64,000 bases of DNA from NCBI GenBank assembly GCA_964247055.1, contig OZ176054.1:2480001-2544000 (forward strand), given 5' to 3'. The notes under the pieces are model-generated. The model was not told the origin of the DNA, searched no databases, and saw only the letters and a program-made list of their open reading frames with translations. Positions within the stretch are counted from its first letter, which is position 1. Each line of letters starts with the position of its first letter. Origin of the DNA: Paragordius varius (lineage: Eukaryota; Nematomorpha). A program made the translations under genes and the position numbers. Positions 24,201 through 36,588 of the stretch are shown here, piece after piece.

Positions 24201-27200
24201 TTCTTTGATCTGAAAAAGCGGCCCGCGAAGCCATTTGTGTTGGACACCTCTGAAATATATTTTGATTTTTTTAGTACTTATATATATATATATAATTACT
24301 TTAAAAGATTTAGCCTATAAAAAATATATAAAACTAAAACTAATATCCCAATTTTATGTATAATAATAAATTTATTTCCAAAAATTATATTTTATTGCAT
24401 CCTAAAAGTTAAATCAAATTATGTTTTTCTTCAAACCCCCTTTGAAACATAAAACATTAGCAAGCCATACAAAAAACAAAACATACATAAAACATCCATG
24501 TGGCAATAGGTTGTTCAACCAAATTTCCATCAACATCATATTCCGGTTCCTAAATAAAAAAAAATAAAAGCGAAAATTAATTTTAGCGTTTTGAAAAAAA
24601 AAAGTTCTTAACATACCCCTGTGTTCGTTTTAATTATCATAATCAATTAAAAGCCACTCTTTTTGATATATTTGCAAACAAGATAAAAAAATGGTAAAAC
24701 ACCGTTTTTGCAGTAATAATGTCTTTGTAAATCTCACAAATTTTATAAAAGCGTAAGGCGCGGCTTAAAAAAACACTCTACATGGTATAATATGCTGGGA
24801 ATTAAACTTACGTTAAACATGAAGGTAGAGTTATATACAGTTTCCTTGGCGTTCATTAAAGGCATCTTTTTCTATACTGTGTATAAGATTGAGGTGTTTG
24901 GAAATTGACACGTTTATAAAAAAATATATAATAAATTAGAAAAATGTTTAATATACTTACTATATGGAGGGGTTAGTTTATAATTTTAGGTTAGTTAAGG
25001 AGCAAACAATAGATTGCTTTTTCATCAATGGTTAATTTTAATAAATAGATAATAGATTATATAAAATCATTAATATAAAAAATTATCTTAAGCTGTAATA
25101 ATATATACATATATGTATTATTCTAATAATATAAGGCATGCAGAATATATGTAAAATTTAGGCAAAGGCATGCAAAAACGGTGTTTCACCTTAAAAATTA
25201 AAAAGTAAAGATTAAGATAGTTTTAGTTATATTTACGAACTCTTGGGGTGTTAAAACAAATAAAATATTAGTATTGTCACATGCATAAAACTTTTTCAAA
25301 ATATGTAACATAACATAACAAATAATTATTTTTTGTATTTGTAAAATTTTTATTTATTAAATTAATGTCTTAAAAATATTTTCTATATATAAAAATATAT
25401 GAGATTAATAAACTTAAAATTGATTTTAATAGTATAAACATTAAACAGTTTTGATAAAAAAAACATACCCATGTAAAATCATAGTGTGGATCAAATTGTC
25501 CACCAATGCCATAATTTGCCACCTAAATAAAACAAATTCAATTAAAATTATTCTAAGTTAATAAAATAATTTTCTTATACAGTATTTACTCAAATTTCCT
25601 CATAATTCTATATATAGTTTCAATTTACTCATTAAATTATAGGAATAACCTCTATGGCTAAAATATCATTGTTTTTTAGATTAAACATAATATTTTTATA
25701 CCTGTAAAGGGTAATTTTGCACAGAAAGACCCGTTATAGCTAATATGCGTTTATTAATATCTTTGATAACTGTATGATCTTCCTCCCTAAGCCATGCACT
25801 AAAAAACATAAAAATACAGGAATTTTAGAGAGTCTAGATAGAAAATAAAAGTAAAATTACCAACACAAATGACTTCTATAGCCACATTTTTGTATAAAAG
25901 ATCTCCTCCGCCGCATTTGCAAATCATATATGGGATAATTAATAAATATAATATTTGATTCTATCTAAACATAAGACGCTGCAAAAACAACCAGTGTTTA
26001 TTTTAACGAGATTTTTCGGAGTTTATTGCCACGTCGGAAAAACTTATTCAGAAAATTTGTTTAGGAAAATCAAATTCACTTAGATCTCGTAGAATTTTTC
26101 GTGGGCTGCTTAAATATTTTTGAGGGCGCAAGCGGCCCGCGTGTTAAAAACCCCGGTTTTAGATTAAAGAACGAACTGCAATTCAAAAAGAAAGGTCAAT
26201 TACAAATTTTAAATTTTAAATAAAATTTGAGATAGTTGTATATGGGGTTAAGGGAATTTTTGCACATTGAATTTTTTATATTTAACGAATGGTGAATCAT
26301 ATGAATTATATAGAAATATTCAAGAAGCTAAAATATAGTTTAATATTATACTATTTAACTTGCGGCACATTTTTAACAAAAACTTTTTTTTTCAAATTTT
26401 TACAGAGTGATTATAATTATTATTATTAATAATAACAATAACCAATTTTTAAAGTCAATTTCTACTTTTTTTATAAACAAAATTTTATTGAAACAAAAAT
26501 TTTATATCGCAAAATAATTAGTTTGAGAAAAATATAATTAATCACTTTTTACTAATTCGGTGATCTGCAGTGCCATATTTTCGTGTATTTGGATCGAAAA
26601 CAGTAGATCGTTCAAGCTAAAATATTGATCATACACAAATATGGAATACATAACGTTTCACAATAATTTATATTTTTTATAAATAGATATCGATCCTTAT
26701 CTATCATAAGATATTCAATAAAATATACTTTTTCTCGTAAAAACTACCATTCTGAAAAATCAACTAATTTAACAAATATATATATATATATATATGGTAA
26801 ATAATTTCAAGTAATATCAATATATATATACCATTTTTCATGCAAAAACATAATTTTTTTAACCAAACGCACTATTTTTTCAAGCAAAGACAACATTATT
26901 TCCTAACGCAACATTTTAACAACATTTTTTCATCCAAGCGCAACATTTTTTCAAGCAAAAACAACAATTTTTTTACAAAAAAGTTTTTTTATTTCATGAC
27001 AATTTAATTAATTTTTAAGTTAATGTTATTAAATGTTAGCGTTGAATTATGATTTTATTGTTTTATCATTAATATTTGATGGTAAATTGATTGATTCCAA
27101 ACAGTTTAATTTCCCCCCATTAATTGCATTATTATTTATCTGTATTAATGATTCTTTTCTAAAACTTTAGTTTCACCTTATCAATCTATACTATTTGAGC

Positions 27201-27887
27201 TTCAAGAGTGGTGTCTTTAAAAATTTAAAGTTGGTCCTTACATTTTTTGCAGTTTGCATACAACCGTTATTTTTGTATGAAATCATCTTTTTTAAATTAG
27301 TATTTTTACATTCAAAATTAATATTTTCATAGCAAAAACAACCTTATTTTTTTTTAATTATCAATATATAAACTTATTAATGTTTTAATATTACGGATCC
27401 ATAACCCACAAAACCTAGATATTTTGATAATATAGTTAAAATTTTATAAAAACTAATATGGATATATGGTTCTTATGAAAAAAATGGTACTCACTTTAAT
27501 GTTTAGGTTAAAGTTAATAATGATAGGATGGATGAATACTTTATAAAAGTTAAAATCAAATTAAAATATTGAACCAATTTTAAATTTTCAAGAACAATCG
27601 CGCAATTTATTGATTAAGTGAAACTGGTGTAAAAGAAAGATAATATAAAATAATGTAATTTATGGGCAAAAAAATGTTGCAATTTACCATTAAATATTGA
27701 TGGTAAAACAATAAAAATCATAATTCTATGCTAAAATTAAATTATATTAACTTGAAATTTAATATGTCATAAAATATAAAAATGGTTTTGATTTTTTAAA
27801 AAAAGCGTTGTTTTTGCTTGAAAAATAGTTGCATTTGCTTAAAAAATAGTTGCGTTTGGTTGAAAAAAATGATGTTTTAAATTAAAA

Positions 27888-27940
<53 letters not shown>

Positions 27941-30900
27941 CCTAAATCATTTAAAAAATTTTTTGCAAAAATATATAGTAACCCTTGGAGAAGCAAGTTG
28001 TTTAACAACCATCATTTCATGATCATTGATGACATGGTGATAAAGATAAACTTTAGGATTAATTCCAATCTGTTCCTGCATAGCAGGAGCCAAAATTAAC
28101 AGAGGTGATTTGTGATTATTAACGTATTTGCATTTTAGTCTACGGGCTATGAGGGGATCCTTTCTTTCACAAATATAGTATAGTAGGGGTAGGTAGAAAG
28201 TAAAAAATAGAATAAATTATTCAAAAAAAAGTTAGTGCGTAGTTTAAAAATATGTCTTAATTTAACTATTACACGATGTGACCTATGGTATGTTAATTAA
28301 CGCATTTACATTTTAGACTACGAGCTCTGAGGGGACCCTTTGTTTCACAATAAATAAGGTACAAAATTTTGGTATTCAAAAAAATGGTTAAATACGCATA
28401 TATATATATATATATATATATAACACTGTTAAAAATATGAATTTGACCATTAGCAGAAGTGATCTATGCAATTTTATTGACGATTCTCCAACAAATAATG
28501 TAGTAAAAAATTGGTTAATTAACTATTATCATGAAAGAGTTTCTTTGTTTATTAACTATCTAAGCATAAATCTTTTGGCATACAACTTATGATTGGAAAT
28601 GTCACCTAGACACTCACTAAGATATATTATGATTTCTGAATTGATAAATTTTTATATCTAACAATTTGACAACAACAATATTCAAAAGCGAAAAAAATTC
28701 ACTAAACCTAAAAAAAAAATACAAAAAATTATTTTTTTAAACAAAACAATATAAAAACATAATTTAATTTTTAGAAAACTTACAAAATTTAATAGCCTAA
28801 ATACTCATATAATTAAATAAAAAAACCTTATATATATATTTATAACCATTTATAATTTATCCCACATTCCAAAAAAATTAATTGTATTGACAAAAACATA
28901 TACCATTCGAAAATCACCTCGGCACAAACTATGATAGTTCATAATTTCAGGGTTAGAATATTCGTCTTCTAATTTAGCATTTGTAGGTTCCCATTCATCG
29001 CCCTTTTTAACACCGGATCTTTCAAGTTCATCCAATTCTATTAGGAACGATTCTTTATTCGCTTGGGCTCGATCATGGAAAGGATCTAATAAATATATAA
29101 AAACATAAATAATATATATTTGTAAAACTAACTTTGGGTAGCTATTTTGACAGTTTTGTTCTAAACTTAAATAATAAATTGTCGAATATTTGTTATCTGC
29201 TAAAATTAATGTATATTTGAATGATAGTTTTAATATTTATGTTTTAAACTTAAATAATAAAAAGTCTCAAATTTTTATTATCTACTAAAATTAATTTATT
29301 GAATAATAGAAAACTGTGTATTATATTTACTTTTGGTTTTGGGTTTATTAATTTTTGCAAATTTATTTAGAACTATAAAAAAGAGTTTTTTGTGTTACAT
29401 TTGGGTGAAAAATTATTATAAATTATGGCAAAATCTTAATTGCATACTTAAAGCCAGTAATTCTTCAGTTTTCTTCATGGCGCCATTCACATCCCCTTGC
29501 TAACCAACAACACATTAAATATAATATAAATTCATATGTAAAGTTAGGAAAATTAAACATGAAAAATCATAAATATATATGGTTATATAAATTTCTTTAA
29601 AATGCAATTAATTTCTAATTAAAACTTTAAATTTATCAAAATTTGATAACTTTCTGCCATTTATAATATATAACTTTTACAGATTGCTTGGAATCATCAG
29701 ATTTTCGTGTTTTGTATAAATACCGTTAACACTAAATTCATATAATTTCAATTATTAATAATATAAAATATCGGATGAGTTTACATAATTTCTATTAACA
29801 ACATGAAAAAAATAATATGTAAACAAGTAATAATTATTATAATTAAACTGCAAATATACTTAATTAAAATATTAATTAAAATCAAAATCAACCTTATGCA
29901 TAACAAAAGGCACAAATATTTGTCAAATGTGATGGAACTTTGCATATATCACTCCAAAATTTTATATAATTCCATAATTTTATAAACACATCGCGCAATA
30001 TTAAATCAAATAATCTAACATGCAGAGATCGGAGAATTTTATATACAATCCAAACAAATTTTAATAATTTACCACCTTATATAGCGCAAAAGCTAAATAT
30101 TCCAAAATATCTTCAAGCAAAACACTTTTTTCCTCCTCAGATTCGTATCTGATTAAGGCTTCCTCCATCCAAATCTGCATGTGATAAAAATCATCGTTTA
30201 GATATGATTGTCGACCCAATTCAAAACATTGTTCAGCTATCGATAAAAAAAAATTTAAATTTTATAGACGACAAAAAAAAGTAAAATTAATCAGCAATAA
30301 AACCGCATATTAATCCTTAATTTTTTTAAACACCCTTAACTCAATTATTAAACATATTATGGAAATTATTTTTCTTAGACAATGAAGATGGCGTTTTCCG
30401 CTAATAAATTTATGATTTAACCTTAACTCAATTGTTGTTTTTTTACTATGAAAGATATACACGGTTGACGACCCAATTCAAAACATAAAATTAACAGACA
30501 AAACAATCTTCTTAAGGAATAAAAAAACCATATTTTTTGATCCTTAACTTTTTTTTTATTACTACCTGAAAAAAATTAATGAATACAGAACATATAGAAA
30601 GTAAAATATTAAAAAAATTCTGATATAATCAATTTTTCAAACGCTGCATTTTTTTAAATATAAATTACATGTGATTACAAATGTATGAAATATATAATTG
30701 AGTCGTGTGTGTTAACCATTTTACATTTCCAACATTCCTTTTTTTCTAGACAAGTTATATTAGCAATCATATTTTAAAATATTGTTTTTTGCATAAATAA
30801 TGTCCTTTTACTTTATAATTTGACTGTACATTTCAAGTTGGTCCTTGAAAAGTTCAAGTTGGTCCTTTAAATTTTTAAATTTTGATTTAACCATAATTTT

Positions 30901-33900
30901 TGCATTTATTTTTTTTCTATTATTTATTAATCTAATTTTCTTTATTTATGATATATTTATTCATTTAAAAATAAAAAATTTTATTGAAAAACCACTTTTT
31001 TGTTTCTTATTCATTCCGTGTTAAAATTTTACAAATCCAAAATTATTTTAAGAATTTAATAAAAATATACGGTTTCTCAAAGATTAAATGATATCTATTT
31101 AAAATTTATGTTAAATAATAGAAAATAGGTTAAAAAATAGATGTATTATTTACGATTTGATTGATAAAAGTTAAATACAAAATAAAAAATCAAACGACCA
31201 ACTTGAAGTGTTCACGGACCAACTTGAAATGTTCAAGAACCAACTTGAAATGTTCAAGGACCAACTTGAACTGTTCAAGGACCAACTTGAACTGTTCAAG
31301 GAAATTCTTGAAGTTCAAATGGTATATATTAAAAATCGTATTGGATCAATGTTTAAAAGATAATTTCTCACAAAAATTGAAAAAAGCTAAGTATAGTAAA
31401 AATTAATTATACGGAAAAAGAGACAAATATTTTTTTCAAAAGACAGCACCGCTTTTCTTAACATTTATTTTCCTATAAAAATTATTTAATAAAGATTGTA
31501 AAATATATAATTGATTGTGTTGCCAATATACATATCTATTCCGTACTTTGCAATTTCAAACAATGAGTTTTATTTAATACATGATTTACAAGGTTTGATT
31601 GTCTTTTATAAAAGAATATATCTCTTTATATTTTTACATTTTGTCCGAATAATTTCAACTTTTACTGTATACTCATTTTCCTATTTAAAAACTATAATAA
31701 TTTTGATTTCCCTTAAAAGGTAAAAAATTTGTATGTGGTAGCACTAAGATATAACTTTAAAATCAATATAAATTTAAACAGAAAAAACCCAGGCACCATT
31801 AAAAAACAACAAAAATTTTTAAAAATTGGTCAACTCATATTAGTGTAATCTTATATCTATTATACAAGTTATTAACCATCATCTATAAAAACCAGTCTAT
31901 AAAAATATAAATTTTTTTAGATCAGAAATTTATCAAAAAAACTTTTTTATTTATCTATAATTTAAACAAGCCAGAAATTTTTAAAAAAACGATAAAACAT
32001 AAAAAATATATCCAAATATTTGATCCAATTATTAAATTTTCATCTATTTATTATATACCATTTCCCAGTCTAAATAAACGTTTTCCCAGTCAATCGAAAC
32101 ATTTTCCCAATCAATCGAAACGTTTTCCCAGTCAATCGAAACGTTTTCCCAGTCAATCGAAACATTTTCCCAGTCAATCGAAACGTTTTCCCAGTCAATA
32201 GAAACATTTTCCCAGTCAATAATAACATTTTCCCAATCAATAAAAACGTTTTCCCAGTCAATAAAAACGGTTTTATTTTTGATGATAAATATCAAAACAA
32301 GAATATAAAAACACCTTTTAACCATTATTAGCGTAATATTAGGATATAATTTTTTATAAAAACACAATTATTGAATGACAATTTTTCCAAGTATATTCCT
32401 GTGCACAATCATTAATGATTTATTCTTTAAATATTATATTTTTGGAATTTGAGTTAAGATAATATTTTTTATTTTATCGACGTTTATATATGCGGCTAAC
32501 TTATAAAATCTATACTTACGGATTAAATAATAAAATTTATAAAAATATACCATTTTTATCACAAAGTCATTTAACACTTTATTGGATCTAAACATAAACT
32601 TTACGCCAAGTTTTTTTAATATTTATAATTTGATTCATAGGAGGCCCAACGCTGCCTTCTGATAATCTTTGTGCGGCCCGCGAAAAATTTGGAAAACCAT
32701 ATGCAAAAATATGCCCACAAAATCTTAGTAATAATCATATTTCTTACGTATTATTATGAATGGGTCTATTAAATTGGTAAAAAATTGTTATATTGTGTTT
32801 GTATTTTGCAGTCTTATAAAATTATGTGAATGCCCGTATATATTTCGAATAGAAAACCGTGTGCTTTTTGAGTTAAAGATGCGGCCCGCGAAAGCATTTA
32901 GTTGGACACCCTTGTTTTAGTAAAATATCCTTTTTATTAAATATTTTTAGCTCAAAAACATTTTTATCAAAAAAAATTTCGTTAAGATTTTTTTCCGACA
33001 GTATATTTATCGACAAACCGAAGATATTTAAAAACTATTCTGAAACGTTCCGCAAATATTAATGCGGACTATCGATAAAATAAAAAATATTATCTTAACT
33101 CAAATTCCAAAAATATAACATTTAAAGAATAAATCATTAATGATTGTGCACAGGAATATACTTGGAAAAATTGTCATTCAATTGTGTTTTTATAAAAAAT
33201 TATATCCTAATATTACGCTAATAATGGTTAAAAGGTGTTTTTATATTCTTGTTTTGATATTTATGATCAAAAATAAAACCGTTTTTATTGACTGGGAAAA
33301 CGTTTTTATTGATTGGGAAAATGTTTTTATTGACTGGGAAAATGTTTCTATTGACTGGGAAAACGTTTCGATTGACTGGGAAAATGTTTCGATTGACTGG
33401 GAAAACGTTTCGATTGACTGGGAAAACGTTTCGATTGATTGGGAAAATGTTTCGATTGACTGGGAAAACGTTTATTTAGACTGGGAAATGGTATAATTCG
33501 TGTTTTTGAAAATCACATCAAATTATTTTGGAACTAAATTGTAAAATCATTGATCAATATTTAAAACTATTAATTTATCTCCAAACTAAAAAAACTCGTT
33601 TCTAAAAATATTTTCATCAAGTTATAAAAAAAAATTTACCATTTAGACTAGGGGAAGTTTCAACGCCCGAAATATTGCCTTGAGCCATTTTGTTTGTGTC
33701 AACTTTGTACATATCTTGCAATCTAAAGAGTGCAACTGCAGCCCCATTCAAGTCCTGCTCGCCGGGCATAAATACATTGCTTGAAATTATATTGATGTAC
33801 GCTATATTATAAATTATTATGTGCACTTTGAAATAAAATTACATTGTGTTTGTTGAAAAGAGAGAAATTTAATGTTGGATAAAGGATATTCAATTACAAG

Positions 33901-36123
33901 CTCAACAACATACCTTTGACAAAGATATTTGTAAATATTATGAGTAAAGTAAGCCAATTGAAATATCCAACATATATATATATATTGAATTTGTTCTTAA
34001 ATAATTTTATTCCGAAGCGGTGATAATTGGTTATAATTTTATGGTTTAAATACCCATCCCTAATTAGAAAAAAAACATCCACAAATATTTTTGAGAAATC
34101 CTTCTCACAAATTTTAATGGATGTCTAATATTTTTTTAAATTCACACGTATACCATCAAATGTAAAAAAACCTATACTATTGTTTTTCTGGGGTAAAAGA
34201 AGTAGTACTAATATAATTTTGCTCAGTAACGATTATTTTTTCACAATAAAAAATATCCAAAATCAAACAATCATAATATTTCAAAAAAACTGTAACTGCC
34301 GATAATTATTCCGCAAAAACATTCTTTAGAAGCAAAACTATATGGGGTGAAACCGTTTTTTAACATAACTAAAATTGATATAAAAATTGTCAGAATATAT
34401 TATTATTATGAGTTATATAAAAAAAACATTTTGTCAATTACCCTTTGGCATTACATCAAAATTGTCAGAATATATTATTATTATATTATATGAGTTAAAC
34501 AGTACAATTTATATATATTATAAATCTGTAAAGTTTAGAGCATTTTTATTCAAAGAAATGTTATGTAAGGTTAAAAAAAGCTGCTAGGCGAAACTCATTG
34601 TAAATTTTAAAAGGCACGTATCATACTTATATATAGGTATCTTTTACAATGTATATGATACTTAACAATTCATAAATACACTTTTTTCGTCCCATTTTAC
34701 ATAATGTTGTAGTTTTATATCCCAAAGCCCGATTTCGTAAATAAATAAATTACAGTTTTAAAAGTTATTTTAGTTAAAATTTAATTATTAAACATAATTG
34801 TTATGAGGTTTTAGATAAAAAAAGCTTATATTTTTTATAGGTTTGTGACTTGTAGTGTTTAATTTTGGATAGTCCCTAAACCCGATTGAAACAAACATCT
34901 GATATTCAAATCAAAATATATCAAGTATTTGCTGGTAAAGTGTAGCCTTAAAGCTTTTAAAGCTTTAAAATAACCATATAATTATATGCCTGTTGCTTTA
35001 GCGATTCAAAAAAAATCAAAGAAAAAAATGGCGGTAAATTGGGGATAAAGATTTTACTTTTTTAAAAAAATTGTATATTGCGCCTAAAAGGCTAAAGAAA
35101 GAAAGCATTATATTATTTAATTCGGCTAATTACCTTAAATACTTTAAAGATATAAATTTAAATCGCTCTGGGATATAAAACTATCCCAAAAGGCAAAGGC
35201 GTATTAATTTTGCCTACTATTAAAAAACCAAATTAAAATATAAGATAATATATTAAATAACTTTCTGAAACATTGTTTCGCATGAAAGATTCTAGCGTTT
35301 TCCAATCCTTAGTGAGACTTTTTATGAGCAAATATGCATTGATGGGATTACTTATGTAATATTCGGCGTCCTCTTCCCCATACCTTTCCTCATTTTGTTT
35401 GATTAACCTAATTATAATAAAATTTTCAACAAAAATTCTAAAATTATCTTTACAAAAAAAACTTATGTGTCACATTTAAATTAAACGGTCGCACATTTTA
35501 AAATATAATCAAACGGTATGTTATAAAATATTTTTCAAAATCATTAATTTTATATTATATAAATCTACACTTTAGAAGAATTGATACATAAATTCTAAAC
35601 GATTATCTAATATTATAGCAATTTATTCTTTTTATTCATTTTTCATTAATTAAACCAGGAGATGATTTTTGAATTATCTGATTACAGTAAAATTAAAAAA
35701 GTTTATAAATCTTTTGAGAAAAAAATGCAAAATGACAGTAAAATTATTAATATATACGGAATAGTGAAAAAATGGTAAAACTATGTGTGGGTTCAAAAAG
35801 TAATTTTTAACTTATATATTATGCATTTTAATACACATAGAAGAATACCAAAAAACTCTATATAGAAAAATAGGATATTACCAAAGTATATTAACCATAA
35901 CATCACAAAAATAAGTTAATTAAGTAGTATACTCTTTGATTTTGGCTAATCTTTGTTCTTCCTCAGCTATATAGTCATTTAATAGGTTAATATATTCTTT
36001 TTTAAAATATAAAAGATTTTGGACATCTACCATAGACGAAAATACATCTTGAGAAAGAATGAGATCGATAGAAGATAAAATTAACACATTAAGTAAAAAG
36101 GCTAAGCAAAAATTTAAATTCAT
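21259..36123 (-). CDS. P4HA: Collagen prolyl 4-hydroxylase alpha subunit, paralogue B
   Basis: ER-lumen 2-oxoglutarate/Fe(II) dioxygenase that hydroxylates prolines in collagen-type chains, normally with a PDI beta subunit. Exons (5' to 3'): 36123-35933, 35407-35262, 33801-33640, 30236-30076, 29499-29448, 29085-28904, 28159-27983, 26616-26546, 25798-25702, 25522-25469, 24549-24487, 23713-23645, 21673-21577, 21323-21259; 528 aa, all joins in frame. Signal peptide MNLNFCLAFLLNVLILSS..., then DVQNLL and the peptide-binding domain (DLNGAAVALFRLQDMYKVD; AEQCFELGRQSY). Catalytic residues are present: His426 and Asp428 (DPHYDF), His496 (TKHAACPVL), Lys506 (GSKW). Odd points: one of the two alternative exons is decayed (24812-24876), Met of MSDV is Leu, and the final block reads WILSTGALPPC instead of WIHERGQEFLRPC. 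Exon lengths and phases equal those of paralogue A apart from one codon more in exon 6 and one less in exon 9. Introns are full of transposons. Confidence 0.88.
23986..24252. mobile_element. hAT-type MITE, 267 bp
   Basis: Starts CAGGGGTGTCCAACA and ends TGTTGGACACCTCTG, nearly perfect inverted repeats, with subterminal GGCGGCTTGCG and GCGGCCCGCG blocks. It lies in the P4HA-B intron before the MSDV exon. No coding capacity. Confidence 0.75.
24691..25192 (-). repeat. Inverted repeat enclosing the decayed exon of P4HA-B
   Basis: Arms at 25192-25172 (transcript sense AGGTGAAACACCGTTTTTGC) and 24711-24691 (GCAAAAACGGTGTTTTACCA). As RNA, 19 consecutive pairs form with one G-U. The same arrangement surrounds the orthologous exon in P4HA-A. 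The arms could be ends of an old MITE or a splicing-related stem. Confidence 0.75.
24812..24876 (-). pseudogene. Decayed alternative exon of P4HA-B
   Basis: Clear homologue of the first alternative exon of P4HA-A (45930-45992): it still spells GAAAAAGATGCCTTTAATGA and CGCCAAGGAAAC, with GTAAG after it. It is now 65 nt between the nearest splice sites instead of 63, with a 4-base insertion near the 3' end and loss of the first codon, so it cannot be used in frame. The intact neighbour at 24487-24549 supplies the segment. Confidence 0.85.
26010..26160. mobile_element. hAT-type MITE fragment
   Basis: Partial copy with AAGCGGCCCGCGTG near its right end and the GAAAATTTGTTTAGG interior segment shared with the 10523 copy. 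In the intron between P4HA-B exons 8 and 9. Confidence 0.45.
26831..27890. mobile_element. Foldback-type element, type d
   Basis: Ends CCATTTTTCATGCAAAAACA on the left and AAATTAAAAATG on the right, flanked by TATATA on both sides. The arms (about 26831-27085 and 27665-27890) are inverted copies: outer parts contain 21-bp units around CAAGCAAAAACAACA and CCAAACGCAAC; inner parts share TTTTATTGTTTTA and AATATTTGATGGTAAATT in opposite orientation. Lies in the P4HA-B intron between exons 7 and 8. No coding capacity; the arms are visibly diverged, so this is an older copy than the one at 32058. Confidence 0.7.
27190..27262. mobile_element. Nested type-b foldback fragment
   Basis: GCTTCAAGAGTGGTGTCTTT and AAAGTTGGTCCTT match the left arm of the type-b element at 58666. 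It lies in the spacer of the type-d element, so one foldback appears to have entered another. Confidence 0.5.
27891..27936. repeat. (AT)n microsatellite
   Basis: Directly abuts the right end of the type-d foldback element; about 23 AT units. Confidence 0.95.
28293..28351 (-). pseudogene. Partial duplicate of P4HA-B exon 7
   Basis: About 60 bases repeating the acceptor and first codons of exon 7 (28159 downward): the pieces TGAGGGGACCCTTTGTTTCA and CATTTACATTTTAGACTACG are close copies of the exon. It lies 130 bases upstream in the transcript, with changed codons and a stop soon after, so it is probably not used. Confidence 0.7.
28397..28422. repeat. (AT)n microsatellite
   Basis: Short AT run in the P4HA-B intron between exons 6 and 7. 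Confidence 0.9.
30827..31322. mobile_element. Foldback-type element, type b
   Basis: Right arm has five 21-bp units of the pattern CCAACTTGAA.TGTTCAAGGA, ending TTCAAATGG followed by TATA. The left arm (from 30827) holds the inverse units TTCAAGTTGGTCCTTGAA. Interior shares a stretch with the 58666 copy (GATTTAACCATAATTTTTGC; AAAATTTTATTGA). In the P4HA-B intron between exons 3 and 4. Frames through the repeats (LKCSRTN, seven residues) are an effect of the 21-bp period. Confidence 0.75.
31394..31666. mobile_element. TA-flanked MITE (Tc1/mariner type)
   Basis: Left end TA-TAGTAAAAATTAATTATACGG, right end TCCGAATAATTTCAACTTTTACTG-TA. Same family as 48770-49066. Both ends carry TA, as expected for Tc1/mariner insertion. 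Confidence 0.65.
32058..33491. mobile_element. Foldback-type element, type a, long near-perfect arms
   Basis: Inverted arms of about 420 bp (32058-32480 and 33072-33491) separated by a 590-bp spacer. Ends CCATTTCCCAGTC... and ...GACTGGGAAATGG, flanked by TATA on each side. The outer half of each arm is a tandem array of about ten 21-bp units (core TTTTCCCAGTCAATCGAAA). Arms differ at only a few positions, so the copy is young or kept alike by gene conversion. The repeating heptapeptide IDWENVS that can be read outward in both arms is a by-product of the 21-bp period. The spacer contains a hAT MITE. Lies in the P4HA-B intron between exons 3 and 4. Confidence 0.85.
32638..32914. mobile_element. 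hAT-type MITE in the foldback spacer
   Basis: GTGCGGCCCGCGAAAAATTT on the left, GCGGCCCGCGAAAGCATTT and GTTGGACACCCTTG on the right: the same family as 23986-24252. The left terminus is degraded. Confidence 0.65.
34726..35225. mobile_element. Diverged relative of the 13887 MITE
   Basis: Interior shares in order GCTTATATTTTTTATAGGTTT, ATATTCAAATCAAAATA, GCGATTCAAAAAAA, AATTCGGCTAATTACCTTA and CCCAAAAGG with 13970-14310. Inverted termini are lost. Lies in the P4HA-B intron between exons 2 and 3. Confidence 0.6.
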
Positions 36124-36588
36124 ATTTTAGCCCGGTTGAATGATGTTATGCAAATCAGCTATTTAAGAAAGAATGTCATAACACTTGGTTCCCACCATCT
36201 CAGTCCGATTCAAATTAGGGTTGTGAACCACAGGACTGTTTAATCACTTATTTTGTAAAAAATATGGAATATAGCTATTTAAAAGTTTGCACTTTATAAC
36301 AATGATGCCCCATAATAGGAAATAAAATTTGATACGACTTATTTATAGAGAAACCTGATCGTGAAAATTTAGTCAACATAACTAACTAATAAAATACCGC
36401 AAAAACACTTTTTACTGTTTTTATTAACACTATTAATTAACTTTTTTGTTCTAGTTTACCTTTTGGGGTAGTTTTATATCTTATAAATTTTATGACAAAT
36501 AACAGTGTTAAAGATTATTTTTGATAAAATTTAATTAAACATCTTTCTCATGCTTAATATAGAAATTCTATACGAAAGCTAATATTAA

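Noticed and set aside
31161-31406. Open frame with repeated LKCSRTN
   Set aside because: Same effect of a 21-bp period, in the right arm of a type-b foldback element.
32044-32367. Open frame with repeated IDWENVS heptapeptides (and its twin at 33140-33496)
   Set aside because: The frame exists only because the 21-bp tandem unit has no stop in that phase; it lies in the arms of a foldback element and in a P4HA intron.
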